Assembly (NCBI RefSeq): GCF_024159265.1
Contig: NZ_JAMYWY010000001.1
Location: 6,820,001 to 6,884,000 of the forward strand
Direction of reading: 5' to 3'
Source of the DNA: Paenibacillus sp. 1781tsa1
Lineage (GTDB): Bacteria > Bacillota > Bacilli > Paenibacillales > Paenibacillaceae
DNA length: 64,000 nucleotides
The notes under the pieces: generated by a model
Told to the model about the DNA's origin: nothing
Databases searched by the model: none
The model's input: only the letters and a program-made list of their open reading frames with translations
Translations under genes and position numbers: made by a program
Shown here: one piece after another, positions 33,416 to 42,941 of the stretch
Layout of the letters: the number at the start of each line of letters is the position of its first letter
How positions within the stretch are numbered: the stretch's first letter is position 1

Positions 33416-34228
33416 TTATTTCTTCCTCCCAATGTACAGCAGATGAGACGAGATTCCCAATATGGAAGGGTCTTTGGCAGCTTCAATCATATATTGCATG
33501 AGTTCATCATACTCGCCACGCTCTTTCCAATATTGCTGCTGCTCATCCTCGAGCATGGCTCTAAGACTGGATGAACCAATCAAATCTACGGTTTCAAATC
33601 CATGTTGCTCCATGAAGGGTGTAACGTCTTGAATATTGAAATAATAAGCGCCCGTAAATCGTCCTTGATCCTGATGATCGAATATACCCTTTTCCACAAA
33701 AGAACGGATGGTTGCCATATTATCATTCGGTTTCCAATGCTGCGGGGATTGCAGCGAATTGATACTCATGCGCATTCGGCTCTGCATGGCTACAAACACC
33801 ACGCCCCCTCGCTTGGTGACACGATACAACTCCTGTACAGCAGCCGTCCGCTCCTCGTCTGTCTGCAGATGATATAACGGCCCCAGCATAAGGGATGCAT
33901 CATACTTCTCGTCAGCCACACCGGAGAGCGAAGTGGCATCGAGAACATGGAACCCATCGAATTGCTGTGTCAAACCAAACTCCTGAGCCTTTTGCCTCGC
34001 AGTATCCACGGAGGAGGGTGTCAGATCCGACAAAGTGACCTGGTACCCTAGCTTCGCCAGCTCCATGGCATACTTCCCCGGACCTGCTCCATTATCCAGA
34101 ATACAACCCGTAGCGGGGAGATGTTCCCGGATGTAATGCATGTTAATGATGAATTCAATTGGTTCCCGCTCCAGTCTGCCCCACTCATCAAACCCGGAAT
34201 AATATTCAATAATATGGTCTCTCTTCAT
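33416..34228 (-). CDS. Class I SAM-dependent methyltransferase
   Basis: 270-aa methyltransferase. Motif I is CILDNGAGPGKYAMELAKLG (about residues 40-59), then VTLSDLTPSSVDTAR and DASLMLGPLYHLQTDEERTA (motifs II-III). The LGPLYHL phrase is typical of the UbiE/BioC-like branch in Bacilli. Substrate unknown. The ATG at 34228 follows TAGGTGCCAGAGCG; a longer frame opens at 34264 without a ribosome site. Single gene. Confidence 0.82.
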   Translation of the reverse strand: MKRDHIIEYYSGFDEWGRLEREPIEFIINMHYIREHLPATGCILDNGAGPGKYAMELAKLGYQVTLSDLTPSSVDTARQKAQEFGLTQQFDGFHVLDATSLSGVADEKYDASLMLGPLYHLQTDEERTAAVQELYRVTKRGGVVFVAMQSRMRMSINSLQSPQHWKPNDNMATIRSFVEKGIFDHQDQGRFTGAYYFNIQDVTPFMEQHGFETVDLIGSSSLRAMLEDEQQQYWKERGEYDELMQYMIEAAKDPSILGISSHLLYIGRKK

Positions 34229-34327
34229 CGCTCTGGCACCTACCTTTTCTTCTATGTAGACCACCTAACCATGTTCAAAATTAAATTCCAATCAGTATAT
34301 ATCTACTAAATATTTCCTGTCAAACAA

Positions 34328-34367
34328 AAAAACGTTCAATTCCCATTGAATGCGGAACTGAACGTTT
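34328..34367. terminator. Intrinsic terminator after yjdM
   Basis: AAACGTTCA (34330-34338) and TGAACGTTT (34359-34367) with an inner imperfect hairpin, directly beyond the yjdM stop on the minus strand, A-tract before. Confidence 0.8.
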
Positions 34368-34374
34368 CTCGATC

Positions 34375-34716
34375 TTATATCTTTTTCACAAACTCAGATT
34401 TTAACTTCATTGCACCCAAGCTGTCGATCTTGCAATCAATATCATGATCCCCATCAATCAGGCGGATATTCTTCACCTTCGTGCCCTGTTTGACCACAAG
34501 CGAGCTACCTTTAACCTTCAGATCTTTAATGACGGTAACGGTATCGCCATCACTTAGCACATTTCCGTTGGCATCACGGATTACTTTGGTATCCTCTGCG
34601 TTATCACTGTCTGCTTCCAAAGACCATTCGTGCGCACACTCCGGGCAAACCAGCAGGTTACCATCCTCGTACGTGTACTCTGAATTACACTTGGGACAGT
34701 TAGGCAAATTAGACAT
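34375..34716 (-). CDS. yjdM: YjdM/PhnA-family zinc-ribbon protein
   Basis: 113-aa protein: N-terminal zinc ribbon with CPKC and CPEC (residues ~6-9 and ~24-27), then the PhnA domain [20 protein letters not shown] and [20 protein letters not shown]. Historically called alkylphosphonate utilisation protein, but the E. coli homologue is not required for phosphonate breakdown and its role is unclear. The ATG at 34716 is used; the in-frame extension to 34797 lacks a good ribosome site. Single gene with terminator. Confidence 0.9.
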   Translation of the reverse strand: MSNLPNCPKCNSEYTYEDGNLLVCPECAHEWSLEADSDNAEDTKVIRDANGNVLSDGDTVTVIKDLKVKGSSLVVKQGTKVKNIRLIDGDHDIDCKIDSLGAMKLKSEFVKKI

Positions 34717-34957
34717 ATGTATTAAACTCTCCATTCTACGATTGGCTTTCCCGCAAGTATACGGGATTTCGGTGGTATATTCCATACGATTGCTCACTGC
34801 ATGAATGGATTTAAACCAAATTTAAGGTTCTTGCATCCCTCACTTTAAGGGTAACTACGTATGATGTAACTATTCGATACACACTATACCAACACATATA
34901 TGAATTTTATGTCTCTATGAATTGTTATTATATTTAATACCAAAGGAGTTCCTGCTC

Positions 34958-36109
34958 ATGTCCTCATATGTTTTTCCTGTGCAAACGGCTTTTTTCATTT
35001 TTGTTGTTGCGGCCATGTTCTTGCTGGTGCCGTGGTTGATCTATGGTTATCGGAAAGACGGCTTCTTCAGTTGGTCGCGGTTTGGCGTCAGCTTTTCCTT
35101 TATCTTTTATATTCTGGCTGCCTATTGCCTCGTCATTCTCCCGTTTCCGACTACGCGAGATACCTGTGCGCAGCAAACCGCTGGCACGATCTACTACAAT
35201 CTCGTTCCATTCACTTTTGTCAAAGACATCATGAAAGAAACCCCCATTGTATGGTCTCAGCCATCCAGTTATATTGGTATGATTCAGGGCAGAGCCTTTC
35301 TGCAAGTGCTATTTAACGTTCTGCTTCTCATGCCGCTAGGTGTATATATTCGTTACTTTTTTCAAAAGAGATCGTTCTGGACGTATGCCCTGCTTGGTGG
35401 CTTCGGGCTATCCTTATTTTTTGAAATCACCCAGATCACCGGATTCTACGGGTATTATAATTGTCCTTACCGCCTCTTCGATGTAGATGATCTGTTATTG
35501 AATACTTCAGGAACGGTCATTGGATTCTTCACAGCGCCCATCCTGCTTGCTTTATTCCCATCACGTGCAAGTATTCAGGCGAAGAGCGAACAGATCGTGG
35601 AGCAAAACCGAGTATATGCTATGCCTCAATTGCTCGCGTTGATTATCGATGGAGTCGTTGTTGTTTTCCTTTCGAATCTCATCTCCATCTTTACAGCGTC
35701 TGATGTGATCAGTGATGCGCTAAGTACATCCATTGCTATGGTCATTGTGCTGTTCTTCATCCCTTGGGTAAGAAACGGGGTAACTCCAGGCTCAATTATA
35801 ATGCGATTCCGCTATGTAGATCGTCAGACCGGCACACCCACCAGTGAATCGTTATTCAAAAGATTTGCCGCACTCTATGTTCCATGGCTGCTGGTTACGA
35901 TCATTCGCTTGGTCAACGATTATGCTTTTTCAGGTCATCAGGATGTTATGCTTCAGCCTTATCAAATATTGCTTTCCCTGGGAACAGTCGGTGTCTATAT
36001 GTTAGTCTACGCAGTGCTCTTTGTTCATGTCTTGATCGTGCTCTTCTCCCGTGGGAAACGTTCCTTCTACTTCGATGAGGTGTCCCGCACGCTGGCCTCT
36101 CGTAAATAA
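34958..36109 (+). CDS. VanZ-RDD fusion membrane protein
   Basis: 383-aa polytopic membrane protein. The first half (about 1-200) is a VanZ-like domain with LVILPFPTTRD, NLVPF, NVLLLMPLGVYIR and SLFFEITQI...DVDDLLLNTSG, the motif set of VanZ/teicoplanin-resistance proteins. The second half is an RDD domain (LLALIIDGVVVVFLSNL, VTPGSIIMRFRYVD, KRFAALYVPW). The ATG at 34958 follows AAAGGAGTTCCTGCTC. VanZ confers low teicoplanin resistance in enterococci; here no van genes are near. Single gene closed by the terminator at 36186. Confidence 0.86.
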   Translation: MSSYVFPVQTAFFIFVVAAMFLLVPWLIYGYRKDGFFSWSRFGVSFSFIFYILAAYCLVILPFPTTRDTCAQQTAGTIYYNLVPFTFVKDIMKETPIVWSQPSSYIGMIQGRAFLQVLFNVLLLMPLGVYIRYFFQKRSFWTYALLGGFGLSLFFEITQITGFYGYYNCPYRLFDVDDLLLNTSGTVIGFFTAPILLALFPSRASIQAKSEQIVEQNRVYAMPQLLALIIDGVVVVFLSNLISIFTASDVISDALSTSIAMVIVLFFIPWVRNGVTPGSIIMRFRYVDRQTGTPTSESLFKRFAALYVPWLLVTIIRLVNDYAFSGHQDVMLQPYQILLSLGTVGVYMLVYAVLFVHVLIVLFSRGKRSFYFDEVSRTLASRK

Positions 36110-36185
36110 TGTTTGGAAATAACAATGCAATGAGTATTGTCACCTTAATTGGTGCTTACGTTCTGCTTCTTCAGCCGAATCAAAA

Positions 36186-36225
36186 AAAAGACGACGTTTC
36201 ATTGTAAAAATGAACGTCGTCTTTT
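36186..36225. terminator. Intrinsic terminator after the VanZ-RDD gene
   Basis: AAAAGACGACGTT and AACGTCGTCTTTT form a 13-bp stem with A and T runs on the outside; also protects the converging esterase gene. Confidence 0.88.
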
Positions 36226-36278
36226 GATTGGGCTCATAACAGTTATTCAGAGTCTCCCTACACAATAACCAGCCTGAA

Positions 36279-37736
36279 TTATAACCCCAACAGCTCTCGC
36301 TTGGCTGCATCCGGATCATGTACGACCTCAATCTCATGGTTGAAGATTAGTGTCGCACGATCCTGCTCGTATTCAGGCCAGTTCACACCTGCAACTTCAG
36401 GTTGGCCGTTCTTGGCAAAGGAAATCCAGGCATCCTGTACCTTGAGGGCAAGTGCCGCCGCAGCTTCATCCGGCTCTGCATTCATGAATTTGAGGACATG
36501 CAGTGTATTAAACACAAAGAACATTTCGATGCTGTGAATCGCTCTTTTTAACAAGGGATGTTCCGGCATGATCCAATCAAATCGATACATCCACACCGGG
36601 GCATACTTCTGCTGTGCCGCAGCATATTGCAGCGCTGAACGCCAGAAGAACATATCGGTCATGACCTGAGCTTGTCCATCAGCTGTTTTGGGATAACTGT
36701 CCGCGATGGCTACCCGGTTCTCCAGATCTGGTGTCATAAAGTCTACGCCCTGAACCATATCGATTTCTTTTGAAAAAGGCACATGCGGCTGGATGAACAG
36801 TGCACCCTCGTGTAATGTCGTACCAATCAGCACCGGAATATCCTGCGCTGAGCCTTCGTTCACCGCCTGAAGTGGCACCTGTGGTAATGTCTGCCCGTCC
36901 AATACAGGTTGGAACAATAAGGCCATACCTGCCCCGCTCTGCTGTTTGACCTTTTCACCGGCTGCAATAATCTGCTCTACAGGAATTGTATTTAGCTTCT
37001 GCAGGTTGTCCCGGTCCACCCCAAGAATCTTCAGCATCCCTTCCCGCAACGCTGAGGCTTGTTCTGCCGGCATGAACTGGGAAGCACCACTCTCCATAAT
37101 GGCACGTTGGAACAGTCCTTTGGCCGCTGGCATCGCCATCAGTGCTGCAATACTCATGCTGCCTGCCGATTCGCCGAACACCGTCACTTGATCCGGGTTA
37201 CCACCAAAAGCAGAGATATTATCCTTCACCCACTGTAATGCCGCAACCTGATCCAGCAGACCTGCATTGGATACATATGAATCACCTAATGGAGCCATAT
37301 GCAGGAAACCCAGAGGTCCTAATCGGTAGTTGATCGTCACAACGATGACGTCCCCCCGAACCGCTAACTGTGTACCATCATACATCGGCTGGCTACCTGA
37401 ACCTGATACGAAGGAGCCGCCGTGAATCCATACCATGACCGGCAGTGGTGTTGCCCCTTTTTCCTTAGGTGCCCAGATGTTCAGATATAGACTATCTTCT
37501 GACTCGTTCGGAAGTTCTGTCAGGCCTTCAGGTTGATGATTTCGAGGTTGTATATTCTCAGGTCCAAATTGTGTAGCCTGTCTGATCCCATCCCATGACT
37601 CGGGTTGTACCGGAGCCTTGAAACGCAGCTCACCTACCGGAGGTTTCGCATAGGGAATGCCTTTCCATACGCTTGCATCGTGCAAAAGTTCGCCTTGAAC
37701 TGTACCATATTTCGTTTGAACCTGAAGTTCTCTCAT
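36279..37736 (-). CDS. pnbA: Carboxylesterase/lipase family, p-nitrobenzyl esterase type
   Basis: Alpha/beta-hydrolase of the type-B carboxylesterase family, 485 aa, the length of B. subtilis PnbA. Catalytic triad: S190 in FGESAGSMS, E310 in GTTLHEGALF, H401 in RAIHSIEMFF; oxyanion hole HGGSF at 105-109. These positions match PnbA (S189, E310, H399). GIPYAKPPVGELRFKAP near the start is typical. Cytosolic, no signal peptide. Start ATG at 37736. Single gene. Confidence 0.93.
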   Translation of the reverse strand: MRELQVQTKYGTVQGELLHDASVWKGIPYAKPPVGELRFKAPVQPESWDGIRQATQFGPENIQPRNHQPEGLTELPNESEDSLYLNIWAPKEKGATPLPVMVWIHGGSFVSGSGSQPMYDGTQLAVRGDVIVVTINYRLGPLGFLHMAPLGDSYVSNAGLLDQVAALQWVKDNISAFGGNPDQVTVFGESAGSMSIAALMAMPAAKGLFQRAIMESGASQFMPAEQASALREGMLKILGVDRDNLQKLNTIPVEQIIAAGEKVKQQSGAGMALLFQPVLDGQTLPQVPLQAVNEGSAQDIPVLIGTTLHEGALFIQPHVPFSKEIDMVQGVDFMTPDLENRVAIADSYPKTADGQAQVMTDMFFWRSALQYAAAQQKYAPVWMYRFDWIMPEHPLLKRAIHSIEMFFVFNTLHVLKFMNAEPDEAAAALALKVQDAWISFAKNGQPEVAGVNWPEYEQDRATLIFNHEIEVVHDPDAAKRELLGL

Positions 37737-37975
37737 GAGTCACATACATCCTCTCTACTGATCGATAGTTCCTGCTTACGACAGGTGTTGCTCAGATCCA
37801 GTGTAAAATTGGGCTGCCGAAATTCTTTCTCAAGGTTTATTAAATATCGTACACAAAGAATAATCTTTCATTTGCATCATCGCCCTTTCGTCTACTGGCA
37901 GGCGCGTTTCCACTTATTTGAGTATAGATCTCCGCAAGACCCATTTACAAGTTTGTCCAGATTCAAGCGCTAAAG

Positions 37976-38041
37976 CTAAGTTTCACGTGGAACTTTTACT
38001 GCAATAATAAAGAATTCGTATAAAATCTCACTACCCTTCAT
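37976..38041 (-). CDS. Possible 21-residue peptide
   Basis: The peptide MKGSEILYEFFIIAVKVPRE plus a final Thr starts at an ATG with AGGAGG at 8-nt spacing, the best ribosome site in this gap. It has a short hydrophobic centre and charged ends. No promoter or terminator is clear and no family is recognised, so it is only a candidate. Confidence 0.3.
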   Translation of the reverse strand: MKGSEILYEFFIIAVKVPRET

Positions 38042-38222
38042 GTGCTCATCCTCCTCTGTTGCAACTCCTGACATTCTTGCAGCACCACGGTCGCCTATAC
38101 CCTCATGGGCAGATTGCCGAAAGATTCACAAGTGAGACTGTACTGCACCTATGCTTTCATCCGTCACTGATACATAACCTAATTCGATGGAGTGACAGAT
38201 TCCACTCTCCCTCATGTCTTAA

Positions 38223-38244
38223 TTTTGTTCAGATTTTGTTCAGA
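38223..38244 (+). promoter_or_regulatory. Tandem 11-bp repeat upstream of the SLH adhesin gene
   Basis: Two perfect copies of TTTTGTTCAGA (38223-38233, 38234-38244), heptamer TTGTTCA spaced 11 bp. The same design precedes the kinase gene at 42822-42843. SARP-type regulators bind heptamer direct repeats with 11-bp period, and the island encodes a SARP-like (BTAD) response regulator. A TTAAAT -10 candidate lies 11 bp further on. Confidence 0.55.
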
Positions 38245-38313
38245 TGTACTTCGTTAAATTAAGGACATAACTTATCAAACTGAAATTAAACTTCATGAGG
38301 AGGAAATAGTGAG

Positions 38314-41300
38314 ATGAATAAAAACACAGTATTGTATGACAAATTTTTCAAAATAGCACTTGCTACAACGATAGCAACAAGTGCACTTACCGTTGTGGCA
38401 CCGGATTATATACAAGCGAGTGAGAATGGGGAAACGTTTACAGATATCAAAGCTGCTTCGAATTATTATGAATATGTGAATGAATTATTTGAGCGTGGTT
38501 TTGTTAGTGGTTATAAAGATGGTTCATTCAAACCAGGAGGATTGTTAACACGTGCAGAAGCTTCAAAGATTTTGGCACTCAATCTAGGATTAAATGTTAC
38601 CAAATCTTTTAATCCTACGTTTAAGGATGTTTCAACGAGTGACTGGGCATATCCGTACATAGAAGCATTAAAAGAAGCAGGTGTTATCGATGGCTTTCAG
38701 GATGGGACATTTAAACCGAACTCACCTATTACACGAAATCAAATGGCAAAAATTATTGTCAATGGCTATGGTCTAGAACCCGCTAAAGAAATTAATTTAC
38801 CATTTACGGATACACAATTAAAAAATAATTGGGCTGCTCCATATATTCAAACCTTATATGATCTAGGTATCACAACCGGACAATCTGCCCTAAAATACGG
38901 TGGAATTTCAACACTAACTCGTGGAGATATGGCAGCATTTACAATAAGATCCGAGAAAACAACAGATTATCGTGATAACCGCCAACCAGATGAGAAAATT
39001 ATTTCTGAAATTATCGGCAATAAAATGACTATGGGTGGTCAGGTATATTACATCAAAAAAGAACTCCAGCCATTACTTCATTCAAAAAATTTAGCAGCGT
39101 TGAATGAGGCAAATTTAGACTTTATCAAAATTGGCACAAAAATCATCGGTATTCGCAACCTGGAATTGACTAATGGAGGAACGGTGAATAACCCGCTAAC
39201 ATTGGATTTGGCTGGAGGTACTGTCGAAGCCAATATAACCATTGCAGGCGATTATATTAAGCTGGCAAATGCTAATATTACTGGTGATATTACGGTTAAA
39301 AAAGGTGACCAAAAGCAAATTGAATTAAATGGGCTTGCATTAAACGGACACTTGATTATTAAAGGGGAAGCAAAGCGTGAGCAGAAATCAGTTATTAAGC
39401 TTACGAACACAACAGTAGATGAAATTGTTGTGAATCGTGACAACACTGAAATAGTCACGAACAATGCTACACCATCTATCAAGGTTGGTAATAATGTATC
39501 GGGTATCGAAGTTGCCGGTAAAATTAATTCAATCCATTTTAACGGGAATCAGAACGTAGTCGTCAAAGGACAGCTTGAAACAAACCATTTAACAATTGAC
39601 ACGCCAATAAAAGTAACGCTTGAAAACAAAGCCCAACTGGCAACAGTAGAAACGAAACAATACGGAAGTCAACTGATTGTCCCAAAAGACACTACAATTG
39701 ATACTTTAATTAAGCCAGTAAATATAAAGCCTGAGGACGCTGTAAAATACCCGGGAGGTATATCTTCTGCAATAAAAAATGTGACGAATACCGCGCAGGT
39801 AGAACCCCCGATAACTCCAACAACACCGACAGCACCTTCGAGTGGAGGCGGATCTAATGGTGGCGGATCAACAGACGGTGGAAACAATGGGGGCACACCG
39901 AATCCATTTGTTTCACAAACTTTAAAAGCCAATAATATTGAAGATACAGACAACGAAGATCCACTTGCTGTAGGCATGATTGGTACAACAGTTACATCAA
40001 GTAATGGAACGGTCGCAACCGCTGCTCTAAAGGATGGAGAAATCGTCATCACATCCAAAGGTCCGGGTACAGCTACTATTTCGATTAAAGAAGATGCACC
40101 TTCCTTAAAGGAAGCACGGATTATCGTTACAGTGGATGCTAATGGTAAAATGACACATACGATTAAACGCCCTGTAGAGGTAATGCAAGATAAAATCAAT
40201 GCCACACCAGCACCGGGTGCAGATGTTTTAATCAAACTATTTGAAGGCATTGATATTAAGGGTGTTACGCCGGAAAATATCACAGATGTAACAACCGCAG
40301 TTAAAAAAGCGATTGCTGAAAAAGAGAAGCCTTTAACAGAGAATGAATTAAAGTTAGTAGTTGATACCGCATTGCTTCCATCACTTATTAAAAAAGACAA
40401 CCCAAGCTTAGAGCAGGTGTCTACTCCGCTTGATTTAGTTACAGTGGGACCAAATGGTACAAGCTTTAAATGGGATTCAGCTACAAAAGTGGGCGACCAT
40501 AACGCAAGCATTGATCTTTCAACAGGAAACGTAATGCAAGATGATGCGGATAATGAGAATGATAAACTTTTGTTAAAGGTTACAGCAACGAATGGAGATG
40601 CAATCAAAGAGGCTTCCATCGAAACGACAGTGTTAGAATCGAAAAAGCCTTACCTAGTGAGTGCCATTTTAAATGATATCGATAAAGACGGAGATTCTTC
40701 ACCAGGAGATACAATTACATTCAAATTTAGTGAACCCGTTCGATATAGCGGGAACACAGAGGATCATAGTATTGATGAGCATCTTTTTGGGAAAGATTTC
40801 GCTTTTGGGATGGGTACTGATCAATATCCAATCAAAGCGGTTTGGTCTCAGGATGGGACAAGCCTCACCATGACCATCGGTGGAGACACTACCAGCGCTA
40901 ATGTTTTTAAAGTTGGCTCTGATATTTCCCTAGTGGAAGGCTCAGTAAAAGATGCAAATGGTGGTCAAAGTATAACCAATTCGGTCAAATTACAGCATAC
41001 TCCATTTGCTTATAAAATTGTTCAAAACAACTTAACCGGCGACTTCATTTGGGAGAATGGTACATTTATAAGTGAAGCTGCTGGTAAAATAAAAAATTCG
41101 ATTACTTTCTCAAAGAATGGGGAATCAGTTGAAGGTTTAGCAATCTCTTACACAGATGAAGATATCGCTCAAGGTACCATCGCATCAGGTTCATTTTCAC
41201 TCAAGTCTGTAACTGTTACAAAAAGCGGTAATTCGCAAAAAGTCGCTTTTGCAGACGGGGAAACTCTTAAGGTTACCACTTCGACTGTTTTACGTGTAAA

Positions 41301-42699
41301 AGACAGTACGGAAGTCGTAAATAGTGTTAATCATAACTATGTGAGAGATGGTTTGGTAAAAACAATAACAGTGGATGATACCGTAACAAATCCTATTTCA
41401 GTTCCTAAATTAGCTTTAGCTAACCCTGTTATTATTGATGGTCAGAATAAATTGGAATTTACGGCTGGAGTGGCGGTCACAGCAACGCCAAGTGAAGTTT
41501 TATTGAAAAATCTAACAGTTACAGGTAGCTATTTAGGAACAGCACAGGATGGTGAACGTGGACCAGTTTATATTAGCGGATCTGCGGACGTTATACTTGA
41601 TCATGTAACGGTGGATTTTCCAGCAGGTGGTGGTTATGGAGCTTCAGGGATTCTATTAAAAAATGCTAATGCAAAACTAGAAATAAAAGATACAACTATT
41701 TCAGTTCATTTTACGAATTCTGACAATAGTTCTTATTATGCAATTGGAGTACGAGCTGATGTAGAAGGTGCTTCAATAGACATTATTAATTCTACAATCT
41801 CATCAAATGGTGCAAACGGAGGTGCCAATGGTATTCAAACTTCCAAAGGTGCTACTGTAAATATCGCTGATAGTACAATAAATGTGAAAACAAGTACTTT
41901 CCCTGGTACCGTATATGGGATTTACTTGGGGGAGGGCTCTAGTTTAACAACGAGTGGTGCTAGTGAAATTGTTATCACGGCTCCAGCCGCCAATGGATTT
42001 GGGATTGGAAATAACGTCAACTATGCAAATTTAAATATTTCAGAAACTGCTATATTTGATTTAGATGCTGCTGGTGCTGGAAAAACAAAAGATGCGTATG
42101 AGCATAATCCTGATGACTTGGCAGTACTTGATGAGGCACGGGCAAAAATTGATGAAAACTTAATTAAAGCCAGTAATCCAACCTTACAGGGTGTAACAGA
42201 GGCTTTAAATTTACCAACGGATGTAGATGGTGTTCTAGTCGAATGGATTGCAGATACAGTTGATGGTGCAACAGTCCATGCTGATGGAACGGTTACTAGA
42301 AGCAGCAATGACGATGCAGATGATGTGGTGACATTAACAGCTACATTTACACACAATGGGATGAAGAAAACGAAAGTTTTCCCTGTCACTATTAAGGAAA
42401 GTAAAGTTCCAACCCTTACTTTAGCAGCATTAGTAGATCATAATGTTGATGGAAAAGCTAGTACGGGCGAAATTGTTGAGCTGACATTTAGTGAACCCGT
42501 AACTTTCAGTCTACTATCTATCGGTGACCAAGAGATCGATCCGGGATCGGGAGTTTGGTCGGAAGATAAGAGAACGTTGACAGTAACATTACAAGACGAT
42601 ATTACAGCGGCTGGTACAGTAACTGTAAAGGTTAATAACCTAGAAGATGCTGCCCATAATACTAAGGATGAAGACGTGGTGGAATTAACCATCCGATAG
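38314..42699 (+). CDS. SLH-domain surface adhesin with beta-helix and Ig-like modules
   Basis: Secreted cell-wall-bound protein of 1461 aa. Signal peptide 1-35 (ALTVVAP...IQAS). Three SLH domains follow at about 41-92, 102-153 and 162-213 (GYKDGSFKPGGLLTRAEASK, GFQDGTFKPNSPITRNQMAK, GGISTLTRGDMAA), which tether it to pyruvylated wall polymer. Residues ~225-490 are beta-rich repeats, ~494-530 a Pro/Gly linker. Then come two Ig-like copies (~700-775 and ~1290-1365), two NDIDKDGDSSPGD-type acidic calcium-binding-like segments, and a parallel beta-helix region (~1040-1260: DVILDHVTV, LEIKDTTIS, SIDIINSTI, VNIADSTIN). The ATG follows AGGAGGAAATAGTGAG. AT-rich codons unlike the flanks. First gene of the island; its promoter shares repeats with the kinase promoter. 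Confidence 0.85.
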   Translation: MNKNTVLYDKFFKIALATTIATSALTVVAPDYIQASENGETFTDIKAASNYYEYVNELFERGFVSGYKDGSFKPGGLLTRAEASKILALNLGLNVTKSFNPTFKDVSTSDWAYPYIEALKEAGVIDGFQDGTFKPNSPITRNQMAKIIVNGYGLEPAKEINLPFTDTQLKNNWAAPYIQTLYDLGITTGQSALKYGGISTLTRGDMAAFTIRSEKTTDYRDNRQPDEKIISEIIGNKMTMGGQVYYIKKELQPLLHSKNLAALNEANLDFIKIGTKIIGIRNLELTNGGTVNNPLTLDLAGGTVEANITIAGDYIKLANANITGDITVKKGDQKQIELNGLALNGHLIIKGEAKREQKSVIKLTNTTVDEIVVNRDNTEIVTNNATPSIKVGNNVSGIEVAGKINSIHFNGNQNVVVKGQLETNHLTIDTPIKVTLENKAQLATVETKQYGSQLIVPKDTTIDTLIKPVNIKPEDAVKYPGGISSAIKNVTNTAQVEPPITPTTPTAPSSGGGSNGGGSTDGGNNGGTPNPFVSQTLKANNIEDTDNEDPLAVGMIGTTVTSSNGTVATAALKDGEIVITSKGPGTATISIKEDAPSLKEARIIVTVDANGKMTHTIKRPVEVMQDKINATPAPGADVLIKLFEGIDIKGVTPENITDVTTAVKKAIAEKEKPLTENELKLVVDTALLPSLIKKDNPSLEQVSTPLDLVTVGPNGTSFKWDSATKVGDHNASIDLSTGNVMQDDADNENDKLLLKVTATNGDAIKEASIETTVLESKKPYLVSAILNDIDKDGDSSPGDTITFKFSEPVRYSGNTEDHSIDEHLFGKDFAFGMGTDQYPIKAVWSQDGTSLTMTIGGDTTSANVFKVGSDISLVEGSVKDANGGQSITNSVKLQHTPFAYKIVQNNLTGDFIWENGTFISEAAGKIKNSITFSKNGESVEGLAISYTDEDIAQGTIASGSFSLKSVTVTKSGNSQKVAFADGETLKVTTSTVLRVKDSTEVVNSVNHNYVRDGLVKTITVDDTVTNPISVPKLALANPVIIDGQNKLEFTAGVAVTATPSEVLLKNLTVTGSYLGTAQDGERGPVYISGSADVILDHVTVDFPAGGGYGASGILLKNANAKLEIKDTTISVHFTNSDNSSYYAIGVRADVEGASIDIINSTISSNGANGGANGIQTSKGATVNIADSTINVKTSTFPGTVYGIYLGEGSSLTTSGASEIVITAPAANGFGIGNNVNYANLNISETAIFDLDAAGAGKTKDAYEHNPDDLAVLDEARAKIDENLIKASNPTLQGVTEALNLPTDVDGVLVEWIADTVDGATVHADGTVTRSSNDDADDVVTLTATFTHNGMKKTKVFPVTIKESKVPTLTLAALVDHNVDGKASTGEIVELTFSEPVTFSLLSIGDQEIDPGSGVWSEDKRTLTVTLQDDITAAGTVTVKVNNLEDAAHNTKDEDVVELTIR

Positions 42700-42750
42700 G
42701 CGTAAGTGCTGCAAAAATTAATATCTGTATCTAAGAAATGTAGCTAAAGG

Positions 42751-42789
42751 AAACACCCAGTCTAGGATCTTAACCTTGACTGGGTGTTT
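42751..42789 (+). terminator. Intrinsic terminator after the SLH adhesin
   Basis: AAACACCCAGTC and GACTGGGTGTTT form a perfect 12-bp stem followed by TTTTG, 51 bp after the stop. It separates the adhesin from the two-component genes. Confidence 0.88.
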
Positions 42790-42821
42790 TTGATATGAAT
42801 ACATGTTTTAGAACCCTGATC

Positions 42822-42854
42822 CGTTGTTCAGATTTTGTTCAAGCGCAGTATGAT
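42822..42854 (+). promoter_or_regulatory. Promoter with 11-bp-spaced heptamer repeat before the kinase gene
   Basis: CGTTGTTCAGA (42822-42832) and TTTTGTTCAAG (42833-42843) carry heptamer TTGTTCA 11 bp apart. TATGAT (42849-42854) follows the second heptamer by 7 bp. This matches the SARP arrangement, in which repeats overlap the -35 position about 8 bp before the -10. The site recurs before the adhesin gene. Confidence 0.6.
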
Positions 42855-42941
42855 AACATTTCAAAAGGAGTTGATTGAAAAAAACAATAACCCTATGATG
42901 TAAACATACATAAGAATTCACTCATATATGGAGGCATGATA

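Larger units (their letters stand above)
37737..38313. other. 577-bp intergenic region before the AT-rich island
   Basis: No conventional gene is supported. Frames crossing it (for example 38059-38262) lack ribosome sites. It contains a possible 21-codon minus-strand ORF (37976-38041) and, at 38223-38244, a tandem 11-bp repeat. The base composition turns AT-rich from about 38220, which I take as the left limit of the island. Confidence 0.5.

Noticed and set aside
38059-38262. 67-codon frame before the island
   Set aside because: No ribosome site, runs through the repeat/promoter region, His/Leu/Arg-rich random-looking protein.
39669-40619. Long open frame of 316 codons antisense to the SLH adhesin
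   Set aside because: Ser/Val/Phe-rich shadow of repetitive coding sequence, no ribosome site, and the sense gene has signal peptide and domains.
42870-42900. Possible 7-codon leader peptide (TTG start after AAGGAG) before the kinase gene
   Set aside because: Too short to support, no regulatory codon run and no attenuator hairpin after it.
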